DNA of 64,000 nucleotides, from assembly GCF_000182565.1 (NCBI RefSeq), contig NW_015971539.1:174775-238774 (forward strand). Reading direction: 5' to 3'. Source of the DNA: Spizellomyces punctatus DAOM BR117. Its lineage: Eukaryota > Chytridiomycota > Chytridiomycetes > Spizellomycetales > Spizellomycetaceae. Of this stretch, positions 11,441 through 22,805 are shown piece by piece. The position numbers and the translations under genes are program-made. Position 1 is the stretch's first letter; each line of letters opens with the position of its first letter. Under the pieces are notes generated by a model that was given only the letters and a program-made list of their open reading frames with translations, was not told where the DNA came from and searched no databases.

Positions 11441-13540
11441 TTATTTCTTCAGCAAGCCTTCCAATTGAGCTTCAAGTTGACGTATCCGTGCATCGCGTTG
11501 TGAAAGCTGGTTTTTAAGGTCATCATTGTCCTTTCGCAAGGTGTGGTACGCGTCTTGGTACTATTTTAAATTCGACATGTTATCAGTTAGATTTCAAAGT
11601 AGGAAGGCATATTGAAAGCAAACATCGCTATCCTGTACCTCCTTTTCTGTCGATGGGAGCTTCTCGGCGCCCGCCTCCACTACAGGAGCAGTTGTTACAA
11701 ACTCCTTGGCGGGTGCAGCAGTGAACCCGGTCTCCAAGCTGATAAGCTTGGGCTGCGCGGTTTTGCCGGCAAAGAACTCATCAACGGTCAAGGCGGGCTC
11801 CGGACCAATGGTTTCTGGGTACAGGTCCGTTTGGAAGGCGTCCGACTAAGTTCAGATCTCGAATTAGAAAAGAAATAGTATGTAACGATGCCAGGAGCAG
11901 TCTTGTACCTTACGGGGGACTTTGAAAGAAATGGGCTCAACAAGAGTGGGATGAACTTTGTACGCACGTGCAATCTCCGTTTCATTGACAGATACAGCAC
12001 GCTTGGGTAAGAATCCGATGCCACGTTGAGGTTCAGCTGATTTGTACTCGGAAAGGAAGTAAAGACCCTTTTCATCATCCACCCATTCGTAGTAGCGGAT
12101 GTTTCCATCACCCTAGTGGAGGACTTAAATTGTAACTAACTCCTTCTGCAATGGTCTTCAAAATCACGTCATACCTTGCCCGCCAGGTACAGCATGCTCG
12201 TGTCACCATCGTAGTAAGGCATCAACATGCTAGCGGCGACATGCGATTTCAGTCCCGGATCAAGCATAAATAGGACAAAATGGCAATACTTTACCCAGAA
12301 GCCGTGTCAATGGTCTCCTGTTTAAGGGGCTCGGCCAAGTTGTTCGAATCGTAAATGAAAACTTGACGATCACTGGTTCTGCTGAAGCCCGTAGTGCAAA
12401 TACGGTTGCTGTTGCCCATCCACGTCACGCGAGCACCTTTGACACCTTGGTGTCCATTGGTTTCCTACTCAATGAAATGCAACTAATTAGCCCACCGGCT
12501 ATTGACGGCATGCCATCCAATCTCACGATAATACCTGGACGACTTTGTTAGCCCGAACATCAAACACTCGGAGTTTCTTGTCCTTGCACGTTGTGACCAG
12601 CAAGGTACCGTCGTAGTTCCAAGACAATGCTTGGATAATCTCGGTGTGGCCAGTAAGCTCTTGTTTTTCCGCTCCTTTAGAGATATCCCAGAGTTTGATC
12701 GTGAAATCCGCACTAGAACTGGCAAGAAGGTTGTCCGCGGTGGGGTGGAAGAGGACATGGCCGACCTTAACGAAGCATGACGTGTTTAGGTAAGGATTTC
12801 TTCAAAAGTTTTTACGCGAATAATCACCTTCCGCCCGTGTCCAGTCAAAGTCAGAGCTGGAGTGGAAATGCTCTCAGTCGGGCCTCCCTCAGGAATCGTC
12901 CAAACCATAACCTGCATGCATGTTCAGCACAATGTTACAAAACCGGTGAATTGATCACGCTCTTCGGACCTTGGTATCTTCGGACGCAGATGCGACAACA
13001 TGGTCATTAAAAGGGTTGAAATCGGTGTCAAGCACAGCAGCAGTGTGACCGTTGTATACTGGAAGTGTTTCGGGTAACTTTCCGGTGGTTCCATGTGGAA
13101 TGACCGCAAATGCACCACCTATACGCATACCGGCGAGTTAGCACGCCGCCACTTGTTCTCCGTATCATTTCATTTCACAGCGGTCCTAATGTAGGGTGAA
13201 CGAACCTCCTCCCGCTTCCAAGTTTACGGAAATGAACAATGGGTTGGCCTTGACAAGGTTGGTATCCCAGGCGTTACGCGAAATCTGCATCACGTAGGTC
13301 GTTAGTCATATAATTCTCACTTCCTCTAAGAATACGCATCCAGTCTTACAAACCTTAACATTGTCGTAACATTGGTCGCGCTTGGTAGCATTTCCAAAGA
13401 CGTGACGGTCTATAAACAACCAATACTTTGGTTTAGCAAACCACTTGTTGCCATCTAGAGTCCATCATCTGGCTCTCCAACGACTGAAGGCAACGCTGCC
13501 ACCGCAACTTACATTTGGACGCACGAACGAAACGCGACAT
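11441..13540 (-). CDS. CRN1: Coronin, actin-binding WD40 protein
   Basis: Eleven exons join without phase conflict to 460 residues: 13513-13540, 13354-13409, 13206-13284, 12970-13118, 12828-12911, 12535-12765, 12295-12464, 12175-12229, 11909-12112, 11639-11845, 11441-11560. The start MSRFVRASKYRHVFG and ISRNAWDTNLVKANP are diagnostic of coronin. A seven-bladed WD40 propeller follows (for example VVASASEDTKVMVW, LLASSSADFTIKLWD, MLYLAGKGDGNIRYYEW). The coronin-specific extension (KRAVSVNETEIARAYKV...VPRKSDAFQTDLYP) comes next, then a short variable linker and a C-terminal coiled coil (LRKDNDDLKNQL...LEAQLEGLLKK) that mediates trimerisation. Coronins bind F-actin, recruit or inhibit Arp2/3 and act at actin patches. 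The linker is short, as in type I coronins rather than yeast Crn1 with its long insert. Confidence 0.93.
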
Positions 13541-14969
13541 TTTAGCGAATTCTTCTGTAGCTTTTCCAAGACTTGACTATACTCTACGTTGTCAATATGA
13601 GTAGATAAAGGTAGGAATTGAAGCGGTCAGTTATGGACCACAAAAGCGGCTCTTCAGATGTGCCATGGTTGCCATCACAAGCGCGTTTGTGGGGCAAGAT
13701 GGTTCCAGTTCTGCTCACCTTTTTACGCCAATAAACCGCCGTAGGAAGGAGGAATGAAGCATATGAGTGACTATTGAGCAAAGAGTCAGCTCTCCTTGTG
13801 ATTAATTACCTTTTTTACGCAGCCGCTATCCCAATGGAGACAAACTAACGTTTGCGTTTTGTACGAAGGCTAGCTTGGAACGGAGGGGGGGTGGATGGAC
13901 CTCCAGCCACAATTGCCTCAACGGCTATTTTGGGCCTAATGGATTACCTAATCCGCGTTCCGCAGTATTCAAAAGACTCGTGCAAAGGGGCAAGGAAACG
14001 GACAAAACAAACAGCGTTTGGGTCGTCTAGAAGTTAAAGGAAGACATGAAAGGTATGAAAGAAGATCAGGAGGGAAGATCAAGTCGTATTGAGCAAACGA
14101 GCCGTTTGTTTTTGTAAGTCGCCTGGTACTGGAAAGGAATACTGGACAACCTCGGGGTGATTGACATCAGCATCCAATCTACTTTAGGATATTATCACTC
14201 TGTATTGTACCTTTCATTCTTACAGTGTCATAGTCTAATGTTATTCCTTAACCGTGAGATATCTGCTCATGTAACTTAACTTCGTAATGATAAGAACACA
14301 GGACAGTCCATTCGAATCTTGTCTCATACTCACTACAACTGGGCTACTATGCCAGATTCATGTTCTCATGATCTTCGTCAGAACCCAATGTGCACCTACC
14401 CTACATAGTTCCAGATCGTATGAAATGAAAATTATAAAGCGCGAAGATCGTCCTCATATGGAAGACAATTCATTCTCGTCTCGTTGGAAAAAGTGGGCCA
14501 TGGCCGACCTTGATCAACTCCAGCATGCCCGCCCGTCCAGTTGGTAGTGGTCTAACCGCTCCATTTAAAAAGCCAGCACTTTGTATGGACGGCGAAAAGG
14601 TTATCTTCCTTGAGTATCTTCCAACACGTTTGAACCTGGAAGTGCTAAAAAACCAACTCGACGTTTTCGAGGCAGTATGAACGCCTTTCGACAAATTAGA
14701 ATAGGCTGACACAATAAGCTTCCCTCTAGCAATAGATTGCTCGTTGCGGCCAAGCACATTCGGTCGGCTTGTTGGCCATGCGAGAAGAGGAACGCATCCA
14801 ATATTTTATTGTAAGTAAATACCGATAAATTCCTGCCCAACTGAATATATGTTCATTCACGAGTTTGATCACAATCTACAATGCCTACGATGATCTTTCA
14901 GTCCATTGGACCCATTTCCTACACGGCAGAAGCCCGTGGACCATGTCGCAAATTGTCGGCCAAAGTGTC
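13541..14969. other. Region between coronin start and BAP31-like stop
   Basis: About 1.4 kb. It contains the coronin promoter side and, at 14,603-14,660, an inverted partial copy of a MED9 exon (listed separately). No intact gene is supported. Confidence 0.5.
14603..14660 (-). pseudogene. Inverted fragment of the MED9 gene
   Basis: The minus strand of this 58-bp segment matches 16,676-16,732 of the MED9 exon 2 almost base for base. The differences are a 2-bp insertion in a T run, one G-to-A change and one missing A. It still reads LALPGSNVLEDTQ in one frame. Similarity stops abruptly on both sides. The fragment and its source flank the BAP31-like gene in opposite orientation about 2 kb apart, so it is a partial inverted duplication, not a functional exon. 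Confidence 0.75.
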
Positions 14970-16177
14970 TCATCTAGACTTTCGGGCGTCATCGGATCCA
15001 CCGAGCTTCCTCTCTAGCTCCACATAGCGATCGGTCAATCGCATGTACTCTGTTCAAATTAATCGTATTTAAAAACTGTAAATGCAACCGCCGATGCTCG
15101 ATGATCGTACCATCATGTGTCTGCTTCGCCTGTTTCTTCACGATTTCCACCTCACGAATTTGCTTTTTCGCTTCTTCAAGCTCCTTCTTTAAATCAGCGA
15201 TCTCCTTCTCGCGATCCTACAGAGCGAGACTGAATAATGAGCAATCGAATGAGCATTCCTGCTACTACTTACCTGCTCCTTATCCAGCAGACGCTGTATT
15301 TGGCCATGTATAGGTAAGTTCCTTTACCATGAAACGCATATAAAAATTGATTCTACCATGTATTCCTTGGACTGCTTAGCGGCTTGTTGCTTTAAAACCT
15401 ATGAAAATTGGAAATTATCAGCACTTTATGACGTATGCAGACGGGGCCACCTTGCACTTACCTCTGCTTTTGATTCGTTGGTGACCAGCTCAGTAATCAT
15501 CGAGAAAAAGCGGTTCAACAGCAGTGACAAAAATAGTACCGCTCCAGTCAAGTACCTGAGACCGCAATATGAGGCAAGGTTTAACCGGGACGGTCCTCGA
15601 GATGACTTACAAATTGCGCTGATCATAAAAGAGTCGGGCACGATGGTAAGGGTCGTGATGGTGATCGGTCGGATTCGCATCCTCCTTCCGCATCGTCCGA
15701 TTCAAGCTGTCTGTAGCGGAACATCAATTAAGAGGTCGGTCGACTTCGATCTCATGCCAAAAAGCCAAAAATCAAGCAATTATGTACCCAGAAACATAAT
15801 GAAGACGTATACAAATACAATCTTCAGCCACTGCTTCGCTTGCGCTATTACGGGGCTTTTGGACATCCATATCTGTTGAAAATGAGTTTAGTTTTGAACA
15901 GGTCAGCATTGGCTTGTACATCGATCGTACCAGGAACTGACGCTTGAGACTCAAAGGAAGTGGTGCTAAACCATGAGAGTAGTTCATAATTGTAAGGCCG
16001 GCATCTCAGACTCCAAACAACAATTCGACTATGTACCAATGAGGAGGGTAAATAGAGCCATCTGGAAGCGAGTTGAGGGTTGAGGATATGAGAAACACAC
16101 CAGCAAGCTTCGGCCCAAACCAAAGCACTCACCTCGGCCGCCAGAATAACAAACACTATCTGATAGAAGAGAGACAT
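14970..16177 (-). CDS. BCAP31: BAP31/Yet3-like ER membrane protein
   Basis: Ten short exons join in phase to 210 residues: 16133-16177, 16037-16061, 15931-15965, 15788-15872, 15611-15710, 15462-15555, 15357-15398, 15273-15293, 15111-15216, 14970-15049. TM1 is at the start (MSLFYQIVFVILAAEMALFT), then APLPLSLKRQFL, TM2 (AKQWLKIVFVYVFIMFLG), a charged luminal/cytosolic loop, the family hallmark YDQRNLYLTG leading into TM3, and a C-terminal coiled coil rich in Lys/Glu (EIADLKKELEEAKKQIREVE). BAP31 proteins act in the ER as membrane-protein chaperones and in exit/quality control. No canonical KKXX is seen at the very end (DDARKSR). It is divergent with MED9, 143 bp between start codons. Confidence 0.85.
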
Positions 16178-16320
16178 TTTGGCGAATAGGCTTCTTCAAC
16201 AAGAATGGTGCCAACTAGTGAACAAGAGTCAAAGAAGGATTTGATGGCTGTTGATCCTGGGTGGCATGACGCGTCCCAAATCCAAGGTTTCCGGACGCTC
16301 AAACCTACCAATCTCAACAA

Positions 16321-16890
16321 ATGATTGGCGCACACTACATGTCCTCCGACGCAGATATCAAATCCGAATACCCATCTGCACCAGGCAGTCCAACAACATC
16401 AGTAACTAGCTGCACGTCTGAAGGAACAGCCCCTTCCGACCAAGTTGCGGAGTTCGATCGCGATGCCTTCAAGTTTATGCCCTTGATAGTGCGAACACTG
16501 GAAATCATGCACCGAGCGGACGTGACAGGGGACGAGACCACCGGATTGCCAGAGGAGGTGGATAGGATGGTATGTAGCTCATGGTTTTGTTATCAACCCG
16601 TGACCAATAGTAGAAATCTGACATTGTGGCCCATTCTCAGATTCGGACTTTAAAAAACATGATACGGGAAGCACACGAGTTGGTTTTAGCGCTTCCAGGT
16701 TCAAACGTGTTGGAAGATACTCAAAGGAAGATTTTGGAAAAGGACCTGGCGAAACTTTCCGCAAAAAGGTTCGTCACGCTCCCTGCAAATGCGATAGGCC
16801 CCTTTTCTCACAATACCTGATGTTAGAGATCGTATCAAGGCCTTTCTACCTAATGAGACGGAAGAGAAGAATGCCATGGAGATGGATTAG
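16321..16890 (+). CDS. MED9: Mediator complex subunit 9 (probable)
   Basis: Three exons (16321-16569, 16641-16768, 16827-16890) give 146 residues. After a Ser/Pro-rich N-terminus comes the MED9 pattern: FKFMPLIVRTLEIM, then two predicted helices (IRTLKNMIREAHELVLALPG and QRKILEKDLAKLSAKRDRIK). This matches the order in animal and fungal MED9/Cse2: a Phe/Leu-rich helix, then helix-LPG-helix. MED9 sits in the Mediator middle module that bridges transcription factors and RNA polymerase II. The family is short and divergent, so the call rests on pattern and length. A second in-frame ATG lies at 16,339. Part of exon 2 is duplicated in inverse orientation at 14,603-14,660. Confidence 0.6.
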
Positions 16891-17560
16891 CGGGTGATCC
16901 CATCAGCCTTCCTTTGCGCTAATGGGTAGGCACTAAGTGCAACCTGGAGCACTACATATGAACATCAGCCGCGCCAAGCATGACCTTACCACGAGTAACC
17001 TTTCCGTATGTTACATCCTTTCCGGGGTGTCCGACCATTGAGGTTTCCGGCACCGTGTACGACGTGCCGTACGTTCCAGACGCGGAGGTTTACTCTAGAG
17101 GCTCTACTGCATAATCGGGAACATTCTATCACGGCATCTCATTGCATCTTTCGTCGTTTTGCAGCCTATGGGCTATGTGCCGAATGCTAAACGGAGCAAC
17201 ACAGCCAACAACTGAATCTTCTTGAGTGTTCAATTATCTGGCCCTGACGCATTGCTTGAGTAGCAGAAGTGACTGTACATAAGCCAATGATCAGTTTCAT
17301 TGAATACCGTTGCAAGAATTTGTGGCCGGCGGTGAAAATACTGTTCCGAATAAAGCTAAGGAGGTGAAGACCTATGTATTGGAAACAACCATGGTCGTAA
17401 ATTGAAAGAAGTGTAATTACATATTGTTAAATCCTGACTGTGCCAAGTTAAGGGAAGGATTTCGGCATTGGTACAAACACAATTTACCCATTAGATACCA
17501 TTTGAGTCATATATTCACCAGACGGAACCATGATCGCTCTGAGTGAAGCCTCATTGTATC
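16891..17560. other. Convergent intergenic region (MED9 / RBMX2)
   Basis: About 670 bp between the two stop codons. No coding exon is supported; probably both 3' UTRs. Confidence 0.5.
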
Positions 17561-18889
17561 CTATCTGCGGCCACTATACCGGTCCCCGTCTCTCTGCCTA
17601 TATGATTCGCGACTTCTTTCTCTGCTACGCGAAGGCGAATATTGTCTATCATAATGTCTTGACCTTTCCCGCCGGCTATCATCTGTTCGTCTTCTCCTCG
17701 ACAAATCATCACCACGCCCATCTCGTCTCTCGACCCTCAATTCTTTCATACCACGTTCTTTGCTATGATCTCGTCCTTTATCAAAATCTTTTCGCTGCGC
17801 GGTATCATGTATGTCATATCCTTCTCTGTGTCGATCGCGGTAACTTTGCTCCACGCCGCGCTCATACGGTGAAACACCGCGTCTGGTAGATCTTTGGTCG
17901 CGGCGTGAGGGCCGATCATCGTCGCTATCTACATGTCTCTTCCTCCGTTCAGGTTCTGTCCTAGATTCTCGCCCTTGTTCTTCATTTATCGATTCTGCCT
18001 CCCCTCTCTCTTTTCTTTTCTTTTTCTTTTCCTTTTTGGCTTTCTTGGCCTCTTTCTTTGCCTTCTTTGCCGCCTTCCTTGCAAGGTACGCCCGCATTGG
18101 ATCCTCCTTGTCAAGCTCTTCTGCTATTCTTCGTGCCTCGTCCATCTCGGACTCAGAAGAACTAGAATCAGCCCCTGCGTCAAAAATATGTAAGCATATT
18201 GATGCAAATAGGAAAGAACTCCGAGGTATACCATCTGGCTTTGGCTCTTTAGGTCGCAAATGTGGCGGAAGAATATGCAGTTTTCTTTTTTTCTCCTCCT
18301 CCTCGTCAAAATCATCGTCCTTTTTGGGTCCGCGATATTTCGCTACATGGTCGACCCTTATAGTACGATTTAGAATCTGCAGTTTTGAGGGAAACGTCTT
18401 GGGTTGGGTCGAGTACTTTGAGAGCAAAAATGCCATTTCTGGGGCCATCTCGAGTGTACCTTAATACCGTTGAAATTGTCCACCGCCAAGGTGGTGCTCC
18501 TTTGGTCCTCAAAGGCAACAAAGGCAAAACCTTTGCTCTTCCCTGACTGCTTGTCCCGCACAAGGTTGAGATCTACAATCTCTCCGTACTGTGAGAACAC
18601 CGCAATCAGGTCGCCCTCCGTCAGTTCATAGGGTATTCCTCCAACAAATACATAGGCAGAGTCCTGTAATTCAAAGTAAGGCAGGCTCGACCAGGCAAGG
18701 ATGGATCATGTGAGGATGAGCTACAAACCTTGTACTGTGAGTGCCAGGATGCGGAATCTTTGATGTCACGGAAAAGTTCAGCAGCGTTCAGCCGTTCAAT
18801 TTCTTTTACAACGCTACAATAAAGCAAGTGCGATAAGTTTGAAGCAATGACTGAAAGAGCCCCAAGTCTCGTACGGCCGCTTACTTCAT
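17561..18889 (-). CDS. RBMX2: RBMX2/Ist3-like spliceosomal RRM protein
   Basis: Five exons (18885-18889, 18729-18813, 18460-18663, 18232-18376, 17561-18174) join to 350 residues. The N-terminus MNVVKEIERLNAAEL and ASWHSQYKDSAYVFVGGIPY are characteristic of RBMX2 and yeast Ist3/Snu17. One RRM follows: RNP2 YVFVGGIP and RNP1 KSKGFAFVAFED. Next come the conserved RTIRVDHVAKYRGPKK and HLRPKEPKPDG, where the yeast protein contacts its RES-complex partners. The C-terminal 200 residues are Lys-rich then RS/RE-rich, as in the animal protein and unlike the short yeast one. It should act in the RES complex of the activated spliceosome. The first coding exon is only five bases (ATGAA). Confidence 0.87.
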
Positions 18890-19132
18890 GAGGATGAATG
18901 AGCGGAGTAAGCCTATGCTCGACCATCTGTGAACCACCACGATTGATGACTGATATTGTGGCACAGCACCATATCCCAAAATTTTGTCGCCAACGTCTCT
19001 CCGTCGCTGTCAACCAACGACGAGCAAATCTGTCCTACAAACCAGTGAAATCATATAATCCTTCATAGCAACTACTGCATCTTTACGCCGACACATCTGC
19101 ATATCTGTGTACCTACTCTAGGATTATTTACC
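18890..19132. promoter_or_regulatory. Shared divergent promoter region
   Basis: Only 243 bp separate the start codons of the RBMX2 gene (minus) and the small membrane protein gene (plus), so both promoters must lie here. No clear TATA box is visible. Confidence 0.4.
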
Positions 19133-19747
19133 ATGTCTCATTACGATACATCAGTGCCAAAAGTGATAGCAGAGAATCCCAAACTGCTGAAGTACCGTCG
19201 ACGGATATTAAACCCACGTAAGCTGCAACTACGTTAGCGACCCTAATCTACGGTAATGTTAAAGCGATGATACGTCTCTAATAGGACGATTGGAACCGAC
19301 ACAGGGAGTGAGAACTATAAAAGTGGCAGGGAAATTGGGAATGGTTGGTGCGGTCTTCTATATGGTACTCATGGCGGACTGGGGAGAGGGGGAGCACTGT
19401 TTCAGTGGGGTGAGAATATCTTGATGTGTTAGATGTGTGACTGCAGTCTCTTAATGGTTGTACGGCGGGTAGGTGCGACGATTTTATGATGAGAAGAAGC
19501 GAGAGTTTTTCACACTATCAGAGGAGGATGAGCGAGGTGGGTTTGGAATCACCTAAGAGATGCCGTTGGAGGCACTTTCGAAGAACTTTGGCAATATGCA
19601 GCCTTTTCAACTTCCAACTCACCCATTCCGTTTTCAGAATTGCGATCAAAAGGCAAGATCGTACCACCTGCAATAAATCCTGCAGATCAAACCCCGTCGT
19701 CACCGAAAGGCATTGGACCTTTTATTAGAAGTGGAACTAGTGGGTAA
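19133..19747 (+). CDS. Small single-pass membrane protein, family not identified
   Basis: Four exons (19133-19217, 19285-19409, 19473-19536, 19602-19747) join in phase to 139 residues. The N-terminus is basic (KYRRRILNPRRLEP). One hydrophobic segment (KLGMVGAVFYMVLMADWGE) follows, and a charged block with an aromatic start (VRRFYDEKKREFFTLSEEDE). The tail is Pro/Ser-rich. A basic N-terminus plus one TM followed by a charged helix resembles small mitochondrial inner-membrane assembly factors such as SMIM4/UQCC5, but the match is too weak for an assignment. The consistent phases across four exons make a real gene likely. Confidence 0.6.
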
Positions 19748-20534
19748 ATCGATCCCGAATGGTTGCAGATATGTACTATCGTATATTTTAACCGGATATC
19801 AGGAAACAACAAGTATGAGTTTGTTATTTATGCTAGAACAGTTGCTTAAATAAATATAATATATGTTTTTTGACCAAGATGTGGTCCGATGTAGATATGA
19901 ACAGATTGTTTAATGTACTATTACAAGGGAAAACTTTGGAATTTCGAGATGCGCGGTGATGGTATCAGAGATCCCATATGTCCAAATTTACCTAACATAC
20001 GGCGTACATTCCATCAAAGAACATCCACAATTCAGAGGCTGTGTGTGATCTACCTCCATTGCCGAATTGGATTTGGGAAGACGAACCATCCGCAGACCAC
20101 AACGCCGTCCTCCGTAAGCCCCAAATGGCGGCACAGGGAGAAAAAAGTCACCCAGATCCAACAGTGCAAGTCATCGTTGCGTCAGACGCCAAGAACATCT
20201 GCTCCAAGGAGGAAGGGCTTCGGTGGCCTGATTGTGGCACTGACGGGTTCCCTGGTCGTCAGTCTCGTCACGCTTCGAAGGTCAGGCCCCAAGGTTGTGA
20301 CGGAAGGGATTCCACGACTACGCCACCTGCGCGTACTCACGTGGCGCTGCGCACCGCCACTGGACGTCATTCCGTTGTCGTCGTCCGTAATCCTCTTGGA
20401 TGACCTCCCAAAGTGGGCATCGTTGGAATATAAAAGCTGGCGACAACGGACGGCATCTTCTACTCAAACAACCAAAATACCATAACATTCAGCTACTTTG
20501 AGAAACAAAGCAACAAAAGCAATCAAATATCATT
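19748..20534. other. Upstream region of the small hydrophilic gene
   Basis: About 790 bp. AT-rich at first, then GC-rich from 20,100 to 20,400, then the TATA box at 20,429. Overlapping short frames occur but none shows a domain or coding pattern. Confidence 0.45.
20429..20436 (+). promoter_or_regulatory. TATA box
   Basis: TATAAAAG, 99-106 bp upstream of the ATG at 20,535, followed by an A/C-rich leader. A strong TATA box is typical of regulated or stress-inducible fungal genes. Confidence 0.6.
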
Positions 20535-20973
20535 ATGCACGGCCATCATCACAACCCCAACCTTGTCAACACCAACTCGACTGCTTATCCAACTCAAACC
20601 ACCACGGCAACCGGGATTCCATCTACCACTCACCACCACCACACGACTCCCACAACCGCATATCAACCGGGTATGAAGACCAATAACGTGACGGCTACGA
20701 ATCATCCCACCGCTCCCAATTCTCACCCGAGTCGAGTTCATGCCGCCGTGGAGAATGCTGTGGGATCCATGCAGGTAGCATCCCGCTGTCTTTGAATGAC
20801 AGAGCTGTCTCATGATACTGATATGATCGCATCTGCAGTCGTCTATTGGTCGCATGACCAACAATCCAAATACCATTATCAAAGGAGAAGAGAAGAAAGT
20901 AGCCGCACGCGCTGAAGCAGATATGGCAAAATTGAGGCACGCCAAGAAACAGCATGCTTCCATGGGAATTTAA
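20535..20973 (+). CDS. Small His/Thr-rich hydrophilic protein
   Basis: Two exons (20535-20774 and 20839-20973) join in phase to 124 residues. The N-terminal half is almost only His, Thr, Asn and Pro (MHGHHHNPNLV, TTHHHHTTPTTAY). The C-terminal half is a charged amphipathic helix (KGEEKKVAARAEADMAKLRH) after a short VENAVGSMQSSIGRM segment. The G..T...N...KGEEKK....A pattern is reminiscent of small CsbD- or hydrophilin-like stress proteins, but no family can be assigned. With its strong TATA box, a stress-inducible role is a reasonable inference. The His cluster may bind metal. Confidence 0.6.
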
Positions 20974-21389
20974 TGTATAAATGTTTAGTAGTATTGGAGT
21001 TGTAAACACAGAGTTGTAAATAGAAATTATGACACATGCTCGTTGTGAAAATTTTGTACTTCTGCCGACAAGATCACTACTTGTCTCGTTCAAAGCGCTA
21101 ACTACATGTTCCAGCTTTCAATTACCCTATTCTACCTTGGGTTCAAAGATTGAAAATGCACGGATAGTGCGTTGCACTCTTCCCACATTCTAATTGAATC
21201 CACAGAGAGAGTTAACGGGTCGGTTGATGGTGGTTCATGATCGCCTGCTCCCGCTGGCAGATGCATCAGGAGGTAAACTTTATCCCTTCCTTTGCTGCGT
21301 CCACTTGAACGACCAACCCGCTGAATCTCTGTCCATTGTGGAAGAAACCGGTATCAGAGTATCAATGGTTATGGCTTTAAGCCGTTCAG
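20974..21389. other. Convergent intergenic region
   Basis: 416 bp between the stop codons of the hydrophilic-protein gene and NTH1. No feature is seen other than presumed 3' UTRs. Confidence 0.5.
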
Positions 21390-22543
21390 TTAGTGCTGAG
21401 CCTTCTTGGTTCCAATCTTCGGGCACAACATTGCAGCAGGACACTCTGCACAACCTGGTTTCTGGGCGCGACACAATGTTTGCCCGAACCCGACTAGCAG
21501 AGGATTGATTGGGCCCCAGTACTCTTTTGGAAGCCACCGCTCAAGACTTTGTCTGGTGGCTTCCGGGTTCTTCGTCCGGACCCAACCTAGACGATTACTG
21601 ATGCGGTGAACATGCGTGTCGACGGCAATTGCAACATCTCTGATCATAGATTGTCAAACTACCGAAGCAGGTCGCGAAATCAGTTGTATGCTGGTTACTC
21701 ACTTGTTCCATGCTATCGACATGGTCAATGCGGCCTAAATAGTGCGGAGAATATCAGAATTATGCACAACTGGAAGCAATCCACTGTAAGCTCCTACTAT
21801 TTTAGGGCCAACCCCAGGAAGGGCGAGTAGCTCTTCCCAGGTAGGAGGGATATCGCCGTCATATCGCTCGTGCAAAACTCTACTCGTTGCCAGCAGAGAT
21901 CTGGATCATAAAGGTTTCAGCCAAATTGCACGGCCATACACGAAACTACGGCGACACAAAACTTACTTTGTTTTCTGGTTTTGCATTCCGATTGTCGCCA
22001 GACAGCTTTTAATCAGTTCAGGATCCATCGCTAATAGGGCATTCGGGGTCATGCCTTCAGGTGTGTGGGATTGGAGCAGTCTCATGGTGGGAGCCAGTTT
22101 CAAGTCGGGTGTTTGAGCCGAGAGAATAAGCGATACAAGTGTCTCAAAACGATACACCTGAATCAAATGCGTTCAGCAAGCAAAGCAACTGTTTGGAAAG
22201 GACGACAGCGTATATGATTTACCTTGTCACCAAATTCTTTTCTGCCGAGGACGGCACACCCGCAGGTATCTACAGGTGCCTCCACCCGCTTCCTATACGC
22301 TTCAATGCTAGTCCACACATCTTGCCATTCGCCTTTATCGGACCTTGACGCCTCCTCTTTGATTTCTGCCTTTACCGTTTCCAGAGCAATCTCTTGGAGA
22401 TCGTAGCGAATCGGAACATGCTTAACCGCGGGTCGCTTCTTTGTCGGGCGCACCTTTGTTTGCTTTCCAAATACGGTAGCGATGGGACAAACTGTCTCCA
22501 CGACAGGAGCCGCTGATCGGGGACGGAGTCCCGGTCGTGGCAT
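21390..22543 (-). CDS. NTH1: Endonuclease III-like DNA glycosylase/AP lyase
   Basis: Five exons (22223-22543, 21967-22157, 21798-21900, 21703-21734, 21390-21639) join to 298 residues. The basic N-terminus ([11 protein letters not shown]...[10 protein letters not shown]) suits nuclear or mitochondrial import. The helix-hairpin-helix motif ALPGVGPKI carries the catalytic Lys, and [16 protein letters not shown] carries the catalytic Asp. The C-terminal [4Fe-4S] cluster motif is complete: C-x6-C-x2-C-x5-C in [17 protein letters not shown]. The usual SSQTKD wording is SAQTPD here. The enzyme removes oxidised pyrimidines in base-excision repair. The Fanzor transposon is inserted 95 bp upstream of this start codon, so promoter sequence may have been displaced. 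Confidence 0.92.
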
Positions 22544-22637
22544 ATGTGGTTTTGAACTGTGAGATATGGGTTATCATCTCCTCCCAACTTGGATTTTACA
22601 TGTCGAGGGGCTTAGCCGAACCCATGGGGCGTAGCAA

Positions 22638-22672
22638 ATTCATAGTGCGGAGCCGATGGGAACTGGCACTAG
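22638..22672 (+). repeat. Left terminal inverted repeat
   Basis: Starts ATTCATA then GTGCGGAGCCGATGGG and ends GGCACTAG. It pairs with 24,765-24,799. It contains CATA directly before the GTGCGG core. Confidence 0.9.
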
Positions 22673-22749
22673 TACATAGATTCCAACCGATTTAATCATA
22701 ATTTTACTCGATTTAGACTCATGAACTATGGTTTGATCCAAAAAATCCT

Positions 22750-22756
22750 ATATAAG
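22750..22756 (+). promoter_or_regulatory. Candidate TATA box of the Fanzor gene
   Basis: TATATAA about 50 bp upstream of the ATG at 22,806 and inside the element, so the transposon carries its own core promoter. Motif and position only. Confidence 0.4.
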
Positions 22757-22805
22757 TTGTCGTGCCCATTTTCCCAGGCTTTCATCTTTTCCCACAGATA
22801 TCATC

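Noticed and set aside
15358-15879. Plus-strand ORF of 173 codons opposite BAP31
   Set aside because: It is the antisense shadow of several BAP31-like exons and introns.
19913-20485. ORF of 190 codons upstream of the hydrophilic gene
   Set aside because: It overlaps the TATA box and promoter of that gene, has other frames open in parallel and no recognisable domain.
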